A program made the position numbers and the translations under genes. From the NCBI RefSeq assembly GCF_021474405.1, contig NZ_JAKEIO010000001.1, forward strand, positions 1-64,000: DNA of 64,000 nucleotides. Direction: 5' to 3'. The stretch comes from [Streptosporangium] indianense (lineage in GTDB: Bacteria; Actinomycetota; Actinomycetes; Streptomycetales; Streptomycetaceae). Shown piece by piece: positions 25,480 through 34,005 of the stretch (its first letter is position 1; each line of letters begins with the position of its first letter). The notes beneath the pieces were generated by a model. That model made no database searches. It saw nothing but the letters and a program-made list of their open reading frames with translations, and had not been told where the DNA came from.

Positions 25480-26706
25480 ATGGACATGGACACAACGAGC
25501 CCGCGCGCCGTCGACGACATACGCACCGCACCGCGAGCCCTCGCCACCGAGGCCGTGCACGCCGGCCGGGACGACCTCGCCCGCCAGGGGCTGCACGCCC
25601 CGCCGATCGACCTGTCCACCACCTACCCGTCGTACGACAGCCGCGGCGAGGCGGCCCGCATCGACGCCTTCGCCACCACCGGCGCCGAGCCGGACGGCCC
25701 GCCCGTCTACGGACGGCTCGGCAACCCGACCGTGGCCCGTTTCGAGACGGCCCTGGCCCGCCTGGAGGGCACCGAGGCGGCGGTCGCCTTCGCCAGCGGC
25801 ATGGCCGCGCTCAGCGCCGTGCTGCTCGTGCGCGGCTCCATGGGCCTGCGGCACGTCGTCGCGGTACGCCCCCTCTACGGCTGCAGCGACCACCTGCTCA
25901 CCGCCGGGCTGCTGGGCTCCGAGGTGACCTGGACCGACCCGGCCGGCGTCGCCGACGCCCTGCGGCCGGACACCGGACTGGTCCTGGTCGAGTCCCCGGC
26001 CAACCCCACCCTCGCCGAGGTCGACCTGCGGGCCGTCGCACACGCCTGCGGTTCGGTGCCGCTGCTGGTGGACAACACCTTCGCCACGCCGGTCCTCCAG
26101 CGCCCGGCCGAGCACGGCGCCCGGCTGGTGCTGCACAGCGCCACCAAGTACCTCGGCGGCCACGGCGACGTCCTGGCCGGTGTGGTCGCCTGCGACGAGG
26201 AGTTCGCGGGCCGGCTGCGCCAGGTGCGCTTCGCCACCGGCGGCGTCCTGCACCCGCTGGCCGGCTACCTGCTGCTGCGCGGCCTGTCCACCCTCCCCGT
26301 CCGGGTCCGGGCGGCCTCCGCCACGGCCGCCGAACTGGCCGGGCGCCTCGCCGCCGACCCGCGGGTCGCCCGGGTTCACTACCCGCGCATCGGCGGCGCG
26401 ATGGTCGCCTTCGAGGTGCACGGCGACCCGCACGAGGTGATCGGCGCGGTCCGCCTGATCACCCCGGCGGTGAGCCTCGGCAGCGTGGACACACTCATCC
26501 AGCACCCGGCGTCCATCAGCCACCGCATCGTCGACGAGGACGACCGCAGGGGAGCCGGCGTGAGCGACCGGCTCCTGCGCATGTCGGTGGGCCTGGAGGA
26601 CGTGGAGGACCTCTGGTCGGATCTGGACGCCGCCCTGGGACGACGCCCCGAAAGGGGCACGGGGAACCGCGCGAGCGGGCACGAGGCACCCGCCCTCGCC
26701 AACTGA
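25480..26706 (+). CDS. Cys/Met-metabolism PLP-dependent lyase or synthase
   Basis: A 408-residue fold-type I PLP enzyme of the cystathionine gamma-synthase / gamma-lyase / methionine gamma-lyase family. [40 protein letters not shown] and the PLP-lysine motif [13 protein letters not shown] (Lys near residue 223) are clear, and ends with [18 protein letters not shown]. The part between RVARVHYP and GAMVAFEV is about 25 residues shorter than usual. The last 20 or so residues ([17 protein letters not shown]) are encoded by a dispersed intergenic repeat. Exact reaction is undecided. Confidence 0.85.
   Translation: MDMDTTSPRAVDDIRTAPRALATEAVHAGRDDLARQGLHAPPIDLSTTYPSYDSRGEAARIDAFATTGAEPDGPPVYGRLGNPTVARFETALARLEGTEAAVAFASGMAALSAVLLVRGSMGLRHVVAVRPLYGCSDHLLTAGLLGSEVTWTDPAGVADALRPDTGLVLVESPANPTLAEVDLRAVAHACGSVPLLVDNTFATPVLQRPAEHGARLVLHSATKYLGGHGDVLAGVVACDEEFAGRLRQVRFATGGVLHPLAGYLLLRGLSTLPVRVRAASATAAELAGRLAADPRVARVHYPRIGGAMVAFEVHGDPHEVIGAVRLITPAVSLGSVDTLIQHPASISHRIVDEDDRRGAGVSDRLLRMSVGLEDVEDLWSDLDAALGRRPERGTGNRASGHEAPALAN
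26644..26688. repeat. Dispersed intergenic repeat, inverted copy inside a coding end
   Basis: GCCCCGAAAGGGGCACGGGG followed by AACCGCGCGAGC is the reverse complement of the repeat core at 38-80 and 34811-34856. Here it lies within the last codons of the PLP-enzyme gene and so has been translated into its C-terminal tail. Confidence 0.7.
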
Positions 26707-26715
26707 CGCACGTCC

Positions 26716-27972
26716 CTACGGCGCGGAGGCGCTCCCCAGCTCCTCCGCGCCCGTCACGACCGCCTCACCCAGCCGCGCCGTGATCACCAGCGTCCCCTCC
26801 TCGACCTGATAGTCCAGAGGCAGCCCCAGCCCCCGCATCGCCGCGACCATGCCCGTGTTGGACGACTGCGTCACGGCGTACACGCTGGAGCACCTCGCCT
26901 CGACGGCCAGTGCCACGAGCCGCGCCAGCAGCTCCGCCCCGACACCCCGCCGCTGCCAGGCGTCCTCGACGAGCAGCGCGACCTCGGTCTCGTCCCCGTC
27001 CCACAGGAGGTGACCGAGTCCGACGATCCGCCCGGAGGCCGTCTGCACGGCGAGCGTGCGGCCGTAGCGCGGACTGAGCAGGTGGTTGAGGTACCGGTCG
27101 GCGTCACGGACGGGCCCGTGATAGCGCTGCTTCAGCGTGCGCGGCGAGCACCGCTCGTGCATCGCCCTGGCCGCTTCGAGGTCGCGTGTGTCGGCCCGCC
27201 GCACGGTGATGTCGCTGCCCTCGGCGAGCGTGAAGACGTCCTGCCCGTGCGGCAGCCGGGGCCCGAGCCGGGCGTCCAGCTCGACCAGGGCCCGCGCCCG
27301 GGCGAACTCGGTCGGGGTGAACGGCAGATACGGCCGCTCCACGATGATCAGGCCGCCTTCCGGAGCGCGCAGCCGCATCACCGTGTCGTCGAGGGCCCCC
27401 TCCACGGCGAGGCTCTCGGGCGCCCGGCCGGCACCGGATGGGGCGGGCCGGGACCGGATCGTGCAGCGGCCCAGCAACTGCCGCAGTGCGAGGGGGAGTT
27501 CCGCCGAGTCGAGGGCGGTGCGGGCGGCGAGTCCGAGGACCCGGGTCGGCGCGTCCACCAGGTCGTGGGCGTCGGCCCGCTCGATCCAGGTGTCGGTGCC
27601 GCCGGCCGAACCGACGGCCGTGGTGATCGCGGACGCCGGCAGATCCGCCGGGCCCCGCAGCAGGAACTCGTCGACCGTGCCCTCGGCGAGCGGGTGCGTC
27701 TGGAGGCTCACGATGTCGACGCGCTGCCCGGCCAGGGCGCCGCACAGCGCCGCCAGCGCCCCCGGCTCCTCCTGGACCGTGGTCCGCATCCGCCACAGCG
27801 TGTGCGCCCCCGGCACCGTCTCCGGCGCCGGGGACCCGGTATCACTCGTCGGCGGTGCGTGTTCCTGGCGCCGTGTCCGCCAGGCGTGGAACGCCGCCGC
27901 CACCCGCTGCCACGAGGTGGCGGGGCGGCAGTTGTCGTCGGTGTGCGTCACATGGGTCACTTCTCGCGTCAT
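26716..27972 (-). CDS. ACT-like domain fused to GNAT acetyltransferase
   Basis: A 418-residue protein. Residues about 60-130 form an ACT-like fold (LWRMRTTVQEEPGALAALCG, then DIVSLQTHPLAEGTVDEFLL), a ligand-sensing domain for amino acids. The C-terminal GNAT domain (about 255-400) has the acetyl-CoA loop EDAWQRRGVGAELLARLV. The combination suggests an acetyltransferase gated by an amino acid, as for some actinobacterial lysine acetyltransferases. The start is the ATG at 27972. Confidence 0.8.
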   Translation of the reverse strand: MTREVTHVTHTDDNCRPATSWQRVAAAFHAWRTRRQEHAPPTSDTGSPAPETVPGAHTLWRMRTTVQEEPGALAALCGALAGQRVDIVSLQTHPLAEGTVDEFLLRGPADLPASAITTAVGSAGGTDTWIERADAHDLVDAPTRVLGLAARTALDSAELPLALRQLLGRCTIRSRPAPSGAGRAPESLAVEGALDDTVMRLRAPEGGLIIVERPYLPFTPTEFARARALVELDARLGPRLPHGQDVFTLAEGSDITVRRADTRDLEAARAMHERCSPRTLKQRYHGPVRDADRYLNHLLSPRYGRTLAVQTASGRIVGLGHLLWDGDETEVALLVEDAWQRRGVGAELLARLVALAVEARCSSVYAVTQSSNTGMVAAMRGLGLPLDYQVEEGTLVITARLGEAVVTGAEELGSASAP

Positions 27973-28081
27973 GCACCCACTGTGACGGAACGGTGTTGCG
28001 TGATCGCGAACGCATTGTGACCGGCGGGTAAAGGAGGCAGTTTGCCCCCTTTGTCGACGCTTCAAACGTTGCGCTGTGTGC

Positions 28082-29650
28082 CTACTGGCCGACCAGGCCC
28101 GGCCGGAGCGTCTTCGTGAACAGCACGGTGCCGTCCTGCTCGCGCAGACGCACCGTCAGCTCAGCGCTCTCGCCGTCGATGTCGACCTCGCCGAAGAACT
28201 GGTAGCCGCCGTCGGGAGAGACGTTGGCCGTGGCCGGGGCCTTCACGAACACGCGGTCCGGGCCGAAGGTGCCGTCGAGCGCGTTCGCGGGGAAGGCACC
28301 GGCGTTGAGCGGGCCCGAGACGAACTCCCAGAACGGCTCGAAGTCCGTGAAGGCGGCCTTCGACGGCTGGTAGTGCTGCGCCGAGGTGTGGTGGACGTCG
28401 GCCGTGAGCCACACGGTGCCGGTGATCCGCCGGTGCTTGACGAACCGCAGCAGTTCGGCGATCTGCAGCTCGCGGCCGAGGGGCTCGCCGGGGTCGCCCT
28501 GCGCGACGGCGTCGATGTTCGGCGCGTCCGGGACGACCAGTCCGAGCGGCATGTCGGAGGCGATCACCTTCCACACCGCCCGCGAGCGGGACAGCTCGCG
28601 CTTGAGCCACTCCAGTTGCTCACGGCCGAGGATGCCCTGCGGGTCGGTGGTCTGGTCGTCGGGCGAGTTCGCGTTGCGGTAGGTGCGCATGTCCAGGACG
28701 AACACGTCCAGCAGCGGGCCGTGGTGCTGCACGCGGTACACCCGGCCGTCGGGGCGGCGCAGCGTGGAGATCGGGAAGTACTCGGAGAACGCCCGGCGTG
28801 CGCGGGCGGCGAGCACGTCGACGCTCTTCTCGGTGTAGCGGGTGTCGGTGAGGATCTCGCCCGGGTACCAGTTGTTGACGACCTCGTGGTCGTCCCACTG
28901 GACGATGGACGGGACTCGCGCGTTGAAGGCGCGCAGGTTCTCGTCCAGCAGGTTGTAGCGGAAGTTGCCGCGGAACTCCGCCAGGGTCTCGGCGACCTTC
29001 GCCTTCTCCTCGGTCGTGACGTTGCGCCAGGTCCGCCCGTCGGGCAGGGCCACGGTCCCGGTGATCGGGCCGTCGGCGTAGATGTTGTCGCCGCTGCAGA
29101 GGAAGAAGTCCGGGTCCAGGGCGCCCATCGCGTCGTAGATGCGGTAGCCGCCGCGCTCCGGGTTGATGCCCCAGCCCTGCCCCGCGAGGTCGCCGGACCA
29201 GACGAACCGCACGCCGTCGCGGCGCTTGGCGGATGCCGTGCGGAACGTGCCGGTGACCGGCTCGCCGGCGCGGCGCGGGTCGTCCGGGTCGGCCAGCAGC
29301 ACGCGGTAGTGGATCTGTTCGCCGGCCGGCAGACCGCGCAGCCGGGTCGTACCGGTGAAGTCGGTGTCCGCGCCCAGCAGGGGGCCGTGCCATCGGTGAG
29401 GGTTGCGGAACGACTCGGTCGCCGACGTCTCCACGATCATGCGGGCCGGGCGGTCGGAGCGCACCCACACCAGCCCGGAGTCGCAGGTCACGTCACCGGC
29501 CTGCACGCCCCACCGCGCGCTCGGGCGCCCGGAGCGTGCGAACGCGGGCGCCGCGCCGAGGGCGGTGGGCAGGGTCAGGGCGGCCGACGCGGCGAGGGAG
29601 CCCCTCAGGACGCTGCGGCGCCCGGGCGACGGTCGGTGGGACTGGGACAT
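28082..29650 (-). CDS. phoD: PhoD-type alkaline phosphatase, Tat-exported
   Basis: A 522-residue extracellular phosphatase/phosphodiesterase. The N-terminus is a Tat signal (SPGRRSVLRGSLAASAALTL, ending near APAFA). PhoD motifs include SGDLAGQGWG, FFLCSGDNIYADG, VQWDDHEVVNNWYPGE, LDMRTYRNAN and WLTADVHHTSAQHY. Family enzymes use Fe and Ca and release phosphate from phosphodiesters or teichoic acid. The ATG at 29650 has GGAGG upstream. A PHO-box-like site lies 67 nt before the start. Confidence 0.93.
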   Translation of the reverse strand: MSQSHRPSPGRRSVLRGSLAASAALTLPTALGAAPAFARSGRPSARWGVQAGDVTCDSGLVWVRSDRPARMIVETSATESFRNPHRWHGPLLGADTDFTGTTRLRGLPAGEQIHYRVLLADPDDPRRAGEPVTGTFRTASAKRRDGVRFVWSGDLAGQGWGINPERGGYRIYDAMGALDPDFFLCSGDNIYADGPITGTVALPDGRTWRNVTTEEKAKVAETLAEFRGNFRYNLLDENLRAFNARVPSIVQWDDHEVVNNWYPGEILTDTRYTEKSVDVLAARARRAFSEYFPISTLRRPDGRVYRVQHHGPLLDVFVLDMRTYRNANSPDDQTTDPQGILGREQLEWLKRELSRSRAVWKVIASDMPLGLVVPDAPNIDAVAQGDPGEPLGRELQIAELLRFVKHRRITGTVWLTADVHHTSAQHYQPSKAAFTDFEPFWEFVSGPLNAGAFPANALDGTFGPDRVFVKAPATANVSPDGGYQFFGEVDIDGESAELTVRLREQDGTVLFTKTLRPGLVGQ

Positions 29651-29716
29651 GGATACGCCTCCGGGGACGGGATCCGGCCAAGTGTGCAGAGCCACACCTA
29701 CTGGCACGTCGCGGCG

Positions 29717-29738
29717 CACACACGAACCTCAAGTGAAC
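29717..29738 (-). promoter_or_regulatory. Candidate PHO box (PhoP site) upstream of phoD
   Basis: On the minus strand two adjacent 11-nt units read GTTCACTTGAG and GTTCGTGTGTG. They fit the Streptomyces PhoP direct-repeat unit GTTCAYYYRG well and moderately, respectively. The site ends 67 nt before the phoD start, a normal distance for PhoP activation. Confidence 0.65.
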
Positions 29739-29777
29739 AACTGACCGCAGGGTGAGGGAACGCGCGAACCGGTCGGC

Positions 29778-31211
29778 TCACCCGGTTGCGGCCTGCGCCA
29801 TCAGGCGCACGCCCTCGGCGATCCGGGCGGGCGGCACATGGGCGTATCCCAGCACCAGCCGGACCTCGCCGGCCGGCCCGGCCGGTGTGTGGGCGTAGGC
29901 CGAGAGCGCGCGCACCGCCACCCCGGCCTCCGCCATGCGCGCGAGGAACCGCTCCTCGGGCCCGTACCGCCGCGGCAGAGTGGCGATCACGTGCAGACCC
30001 GCGGCGATTCCCGACACCTCCGAGCCCGGGAAGTGGGCGTCCAGGGCGGCGACCAGCGCGTCCCGCCGGTCCCGGTAGGCGCGCTGGCAGCGGCGCAGTT
30101 GACGGTCGTAGTCGCCGCGCTCCAGGAAGCGGGCGAACAGCGCCTGGTCGAGGGCCGGGTGGCCGAGATCCATCGTCCGCTTGCGTTCGACGACCTCCTC
30201 CGTCCAGGACTCGGGCACCAGCAGCCAGCCCAGCCGCAGGCCCGGGGCGAGGGACTTGCTGACCGAGCCCGTGTAGGCCACGCGCTCCGGGTCGAGGCCC
30301 TGGAGCGCGCCGACGGGGGCACGGTCGTAACGGAAGTCGCCGTCGTAGTCGTCCTCCAGGACGATTCCGTCCACCGACCGCGCCCAGTCCAGCAGTTCGG
30401 CCCGCCGTTCGGCCGAGCAGGCGATGCCGGTGGGGAACTGGTGGGCCGGTGTCGTCACCACGGCCCGTACGCCGGACGCCCGCAGCGGCTCCAGGGCGAC
30501 ACCCTCGTCGTCCAGCGGCAGCGGTACGGCGGCGACCCCGGCCGAGGCGTACAGCGCGTCGTGCTGGGGACTGCCCGGGTCCTCCACGCCGACCGTGCGC
30601 AGTCCGCGCGCGTGCAGCGCGAAACCGAGCAGGGCCGTCGCCTGGGCCACGCCCGAGACGACCACGATCCGCTCGGGGTCGGCCACCACGCCGCGTCGCC
30701 GGGCGAGCAGTTCGGCCAGTGCGGTGCGCAGCCTCGGCAGCCCGCGAGGGTCGGGGTAGCCCAGCTCCTGGTGCGGCAGTTCCGCGAGCACGGCGCGCTG
30801 CGCGGCGGCCCACGCCGCGCGCGGGAACAGTGCCAGGTCGGGCGTCCCGGGCACGAAGTCCGCGCGGGTGCCGGACGCGCGGGGAGCGAGATCGTGCGCC
30901 CGCGGGCGGACGGCCCGTACGGCCGCGCCCACCCACGTCCCGGCGCCCCGGCCGCTGCGCAGGTACCCCTCGGCCGCCAGTTGCTCGTACGCCTCGGTCA
31001 CCAGCCCGCGCGACACCCCGAGGTCCGCCGCGAGGTCACGGCTCGACGGCAGCCGGGTGCCCGGCGCGAGACGGCCCGAGCGGACCGCCTCGCGCAGTGC
31101 CGCCTGCAGGGACCGGCCCCGCGTGCGTGCCGGAGCCGACGCGGCGGGGAGCAGCAGTTCCCAGGCGGCGGACGCGGAGCCGTCGCCCGGGTCCCTCTGC
31201 GGTGGCCTCAT
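29778..31211 (-). CDS. MocR-type GntR/aminotransferase regulator (PdxR-like)
   Basis: A 477-residue fusion. The GntR winged helix is at about residues 30-95 (LQAALREAVRSGRLAPGTRL, SSRDLAADLGVSRGLVTEAY). A fold-type I aminotransferase domain fills the rest, with YPDPRGLPRLRTALAELLAR, VLEDDYDGDFRYDR and the PLP-lysine motif YTGSVSKSLAPGLRLGW. MocR proteins use PLP as effector and often control vitamin B6 synthesis or amino-acid genes. No pdxST is adjacent. TAAGGT lies 8 nt before the ATG. Confidence 0.9.
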   Translation of the reverse strand: MRPPQRDPGDGSASAAWELLLPAASAPARTRGRSLQAALREAVRSGRLAPGTRLPSSRDLAADLGVSRGLVTEAYEQLAAEGYLRSGRGAGTWVGAAVRAVRPRAHDLAPRASGTRADFVPGTPDLALFPRAAWAAAQRAVLAELPHQELGYPDPRGLPRLRTALAELLARRRGVVADPERIVVVSGVAQATALLGFALHARGLRTVGVEDPGSPQHDALYASAGVAAVPLPLDDEGVALEPLRASGVRAVVTTPAHQFPTGIACSAERRAELLDWARSVDGIVLEDDYDGDFRYDRAPVGALQGLDPERVAYTGSVSKSLAPGLRLGWLLVPESWTEEVVERKRTMDLGHPALDQALFARFLERGDYDRQLRRCQRAYRDRRDALVAALDAHFPGSEVSGIAAGLHVIATLPRRYGPEERFLARMAEAGVAVRALSAYAHTPAGPAGEVRLVLGYAHVPPARIAEGVRLMAQAATG

Positions 31212-31247
31212 GAGGGGAGACCTTAGAGGCTGCGCCCCCTTCTACGG

Positions 31248-32078
31248 TCAGCGGCTGCCGTCGAGGACGACCCTGGCCACCAGAGCCGGGTCGTCGTTCA
31301 TCGGGACGTGACCGCAGCCGGGCAGCCGCACCAGCCGGGCCCCGGGGATGACGCCCTTGGCGCGCACACCCTGGCGGGGGATCAGCAGCCGGTCCCGGTT
31401 GCCCCACGCCACGGTGACCGGGGTCCCCACGATGTCGTCGGTGAACCGCACGGTCCGGCCGGAGCGCAGGGTCTCGGAGAACCCCTGGGCCCGGGCCAGC
31501 GCGAGCGTCTCGGCGACCACCGCCTCGGGCGAACGGCGGCCCGGCCGGGCGTAGATGGTGCTCGTCAGCAGGGTGCGGCCGAGGGCCGGGCGGGCCAGCC
31601 GCTCCACCAGCGGCGGCGGCATCCGCCGGGCGATCTCCCGCATCGTGCTCAGCACGGTGAAGGCGTAGCGGCGCTCCGCCTCGTTCCAGAACCCGGCCGG
31701 TGACAGGGCGGTGACCGAGCGGACGAGCCGGGCCCGGGCCAGGTCGAGCGCCAGCAGGCCGCCCAGCGAGTTGCCCGCCACGTGCGGCCGCTGGATCTCC
31801 AGCGCCTCGAAGAGGGCCGCCAGGACCGTGCTCATCGTGGGCAGGTCGTGCGCCATGCCGTCCGGGAGCGCCGCCGACTCACCGCAGCCCGGCAGGTCCA
31901 CGGCGATCACGTCGCGTTCGGCCGCCAGGGCCGGGATCACCGGGTCCCACACCTGCCGGTGGTGGCCGATGCCGTGCAGCAGGAGCAGCGGTTCGCCGCG
32001 GCCCCGGCGCGTGTAGGACAGGGTCACTCTCTGCTCGCCCCGCGCGGAGGCGACGGTGAAGGAGACGGTGGCGGACAT
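31248..32078 (-). CDS. Alpha/beta hydrolase
   Basis: A 276-residue alpha/beta-hydrolase. PLLLLHGIGHHRQVWDPVI carries the oxyanion HG motif, the nucleophile elbow is VAGNSLGGLLAL, and the catalytic histidine is in LPGCGHVPMNDDP. The substrate is unknown. The ATG at 32078 has AGGAG upstream. Confidence 0.9.
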   Translation of the reverse strand: MSATVSFTVASARGEQRVTLSYTRRGRGEPLLLLHGIGHHRQVWDPVIPALAAERDVIAVDLPGCGESAALPDGMAHDLPTMSTVLAALFEALEIQRPHVAGNSLGGLLALDLARARLVRSVTALSPAGFWNEAERRYAFTVLSTMREIARRMPPPLVERLARPALGRTLLTSTIYARPGRRSPEAVVAETLALARAQGFSETLRSGRTVRFTDDIVGTPVTVAWGNRDRLLIPRQGVRAKGVIPGARLVRLPGCGHVPMNDDPALVARVVLDGSR

Positions 32079-32185
32079 GGGGTGCTCCTCGGCTGTACTC
32101 GCTGACGGACGCCGTAGACAGCTTGTCAGCAATTGCTACCGGCGGGTAGCCCCAAGGTGTCACCACCTTCATCCGGCCCGGACGC

Positions 32186-32839
32186 TCAACGCGCCCGCCG
32201 TACCTCCAGGTTGAACTCCGCGTGCCCGAACGTCCGCAACAGGCCGGCCCACAGCGGCAGCCACATCTCCACGGCACGGGACGCCCGGATGCCGCCGAGG
32301 TCGAGCACGCGCTCCGCCGGCCAGCCGAACTCCCCGAGCAGCGCCGTCACCTGTTCCTTGGCCGCCGGGTCGTCCCCGCAGACGAAGACGTTGTGCTCGC
32401 CCGGCACACTGCCTGGATCCACCATCACCCGGCAGTTGACCGTGTTCAGCGACTTCACCACGCGCGCCCGCGGAAACGCCCGCTGGATCTGCTCGCCCAC
32501 ACTGTCCGACTCGACGGGGGACAGCCGCAGCTCGCCCTCCTCGAGCGCCAGCGGATTGGACACGTCCACCAGCACCTTGCCGTCGACGTGCTCCGCGCCC
32601 GCCGCCTCCAGCGCGGCGAGCGCCACCCGCCCGCCGACCGCGTTCACCACGACCTCCCCGAACTCCGCCGCCTGCGCGAACGTCCCCGCGCCGGCCCGGG
32701 GGCCCGCGGCGGCGGCCCACTGCACGGCGGCCGCGTTGTCCGGCGTGCGCGAACCGAGCCGTACCTCGTGCCCCAGCTCCACCAGCCGTCCGCCGAGCGT
32801 GCGCCCGACCTGTCCCGTGCCCAGCACCGCGTACCGCAT
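32186..32839 (-). CDS. NADP-binding oxidoreductase, F420-dependent reductase-like
   Basis: A 217-residue protein of the NADP/F420 oxidoreductase family. The N-terminal AVLGTGQVGRTLGGRLVELG binds NADP; GSRTP follows, and VDVSNPL and VKSLNTVNCRVMVDP are characteristic. These enzymes transfer hydride between NADPH and F420 or act as related dehydrogenases. ATG at 32839 is preferred to GTG at 32845 because GGAGG is 5 nt before the ATG and overlaps the GTG. Divergent from the ECF41 sigma gene. Confidence 0.85.
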   Translation of the reverse strand: MRYAVLGTGQVGRTLGGRLVELGHEVRLGSRTPDNAAAVQWAAAAGPRAGAGTFAQAAEFGEVVVNAVGGRVALAALEAAGAEHVDGKVLVDVSNPLALEEGELRLSPVESDSVGEQIQRAFPRARVVKSLNTVNCRVMVDPGSVPGEHNVFVCGDDPAAKEQVTALLGEFGWPAERVLDLGGIRASRAVEMWLPLWAGLLRTFGHAEFNLEVRRAR

Positions 32840-32949
32840 CGTCACCTCCGCAGCCGTCGCCGCCGATCAACGGCGCCCTGTCGGCCATTCTGTCCGGGAA
32901 GTGCCGGTTCCGCCTGGACAGGGCCGCACCGGTGGGCTGGGATGGAGCC

Positions 32950-33837
32950 GTGACCACCGAGACCCCGACCGATGTGTTCGAAGCCCACCGCCCCGTCCTG
33001 CTGGGCGTCGCCTACCGGATGCTGGGCCGTGTGGCCGACGCCGAGGACGTGGTCCAGGAGGCCTGGCTGCGCTGGTCCGGCAGTGACCGCGCAGGCGTGC
33101 GCGAACCACGCGGCTACCTCGTACGGATCACCACCCGCCTCGCCATCGACCGGCTGCGCCAGATCAAGGCCCGCGGCGAGACCTACGTCGGCCCCTGGCT
33201 GCCCGAGCCCTACGTCACCGACTTCGGAGACACCGTGCCGGACACCGCCGAACGGGCCGTGCTCGCCGACTCCGTCTCCCTCGCCGTCCTCGTCGTACTG
33301 GAGTCGCTGTCACCGCTGGAACGGGCCGTGTTCGTGCTGCGCGAGGCCTTCGGCTTCCCCTACGCCGACATCGCCACCATGCTCGACCGCGGCGAACCGG
33401 CGGTGCGTCAACTGGCCGGGCGGGCCCGCAAGCACGTCGAGGAGCGGCGTCCGCGCTTCGAGGTCGACCCCGCCCAGCGCCGCGACCTCACCGAACGCTT
33501 CCTCGCCGCGGCAGCCGACGGCGACCTCGAAGGCCTGATGGCGCTGCTCGCCCCCGAGGTCCGGCTCGTCGGCGACAGCGGTGGCAAGTCGCGGGCGCCG
33601 CTGCGGGTCCTGCAGACCGCCGACAAGGTGGGCCGGTTCCTCGTCGGGGCAGCGCAGAAGAGCGCCCCGGGCCGCCTGTCCGTGCGCTTCCTCGAGCTCA
33701 ACGGCGGCCCGGCCGCGCTGATCCTGACCGACGGCAGACCCGACTCCGTGCTCCAGATCGATGTCGCCGACGGCCGCGTCCAGTCCGTCTACATCATGCG
33801 CAACCCCGACAAGCTGCGGTCCCTGACGGCCTTTTAG
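32950..33837 (+). CDS. ECF41-family (SigJ-like) sigma factor
   Basis: A 295-residue ECF sigma factor. Region 2 (FEAHRPVLLGVAYRMLGRVA, DAEDVVQEAWLRW) and region 4 (LSPLERAVFVLREAFGFPYA) are present. Between them is WLPEPYV, and the SnoaL-like C-terminal extension (about 175-290) holds DSGGKSRAP. WLPEP and D-GGK are the ECF41 signatures; in that group the C-terminal domain replaces an anti-sigma factor. The usual partner oxidoreductase may be the divergent F420-type gene. The start is the GTG at 32950. Confidence 0.9.
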   Translation: MTTETPTDVFEAHRPVLLGVAYRMLGRVADAEDVVQEAWLRWSGSDRAGVREPRGYLVRITTRLAIDRLRQIKARGETYVGPWLPEPYVTDFGDTVPDTAERAVLADSVSLAVLVVLESLSPLERAVFVLREAFGFPYADIATMLDRGEPAVRQLAGRARKHVEERRPRFEVDPAQRRDLTERFLAAAADGDLEGLMALLAPEVRLVGDSGGKSRAPLRVLQTADKVGRFLVGAAQKSAPGRLSVRFLELNGGPAALILTDGRPDSVLQIDVADGRVQSVYIMRNPDKLRSLTAF

Positions 33838-33895
33838 ATGCCTCGCCGGAGTGGCCCGCCGCCTTGCATGAACGGCCCGTGAACGTTCCCGGCCA

Positions 33896-33930
33896 TTGGT
33901 CTTGACCAAGGATCAGGGCCGCCCTATGGT
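33896..33930 (+). promoter_or_regulatory. Sigma-70-type promoter with overlapping DasR-type operator
   Basis: TTGACC (33902-33907) and TATGGT (33925-33930) are spaced by 17 nt, a good housekeeping promoter. TTGGTCTTGACCAA (33896-33909), a perfect 6-2-6 dyad, covers the -35 box and resembles the DasR dre site. The gene downstream is a GntR/HutC-type regulator, so autoregulation or DasR control is likely. An AT-rich leader with CCTT/AAGG arms (33940-33964) follows. Confidence 0.65.
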
Positions 33931-34005
33931 CGCAGAGAAGTGCAACAACCTTTAATAAACAAGGGCGCTAAAACGCCGCCGACCACGGCGATTGCGGAGG
34001 ACAGG

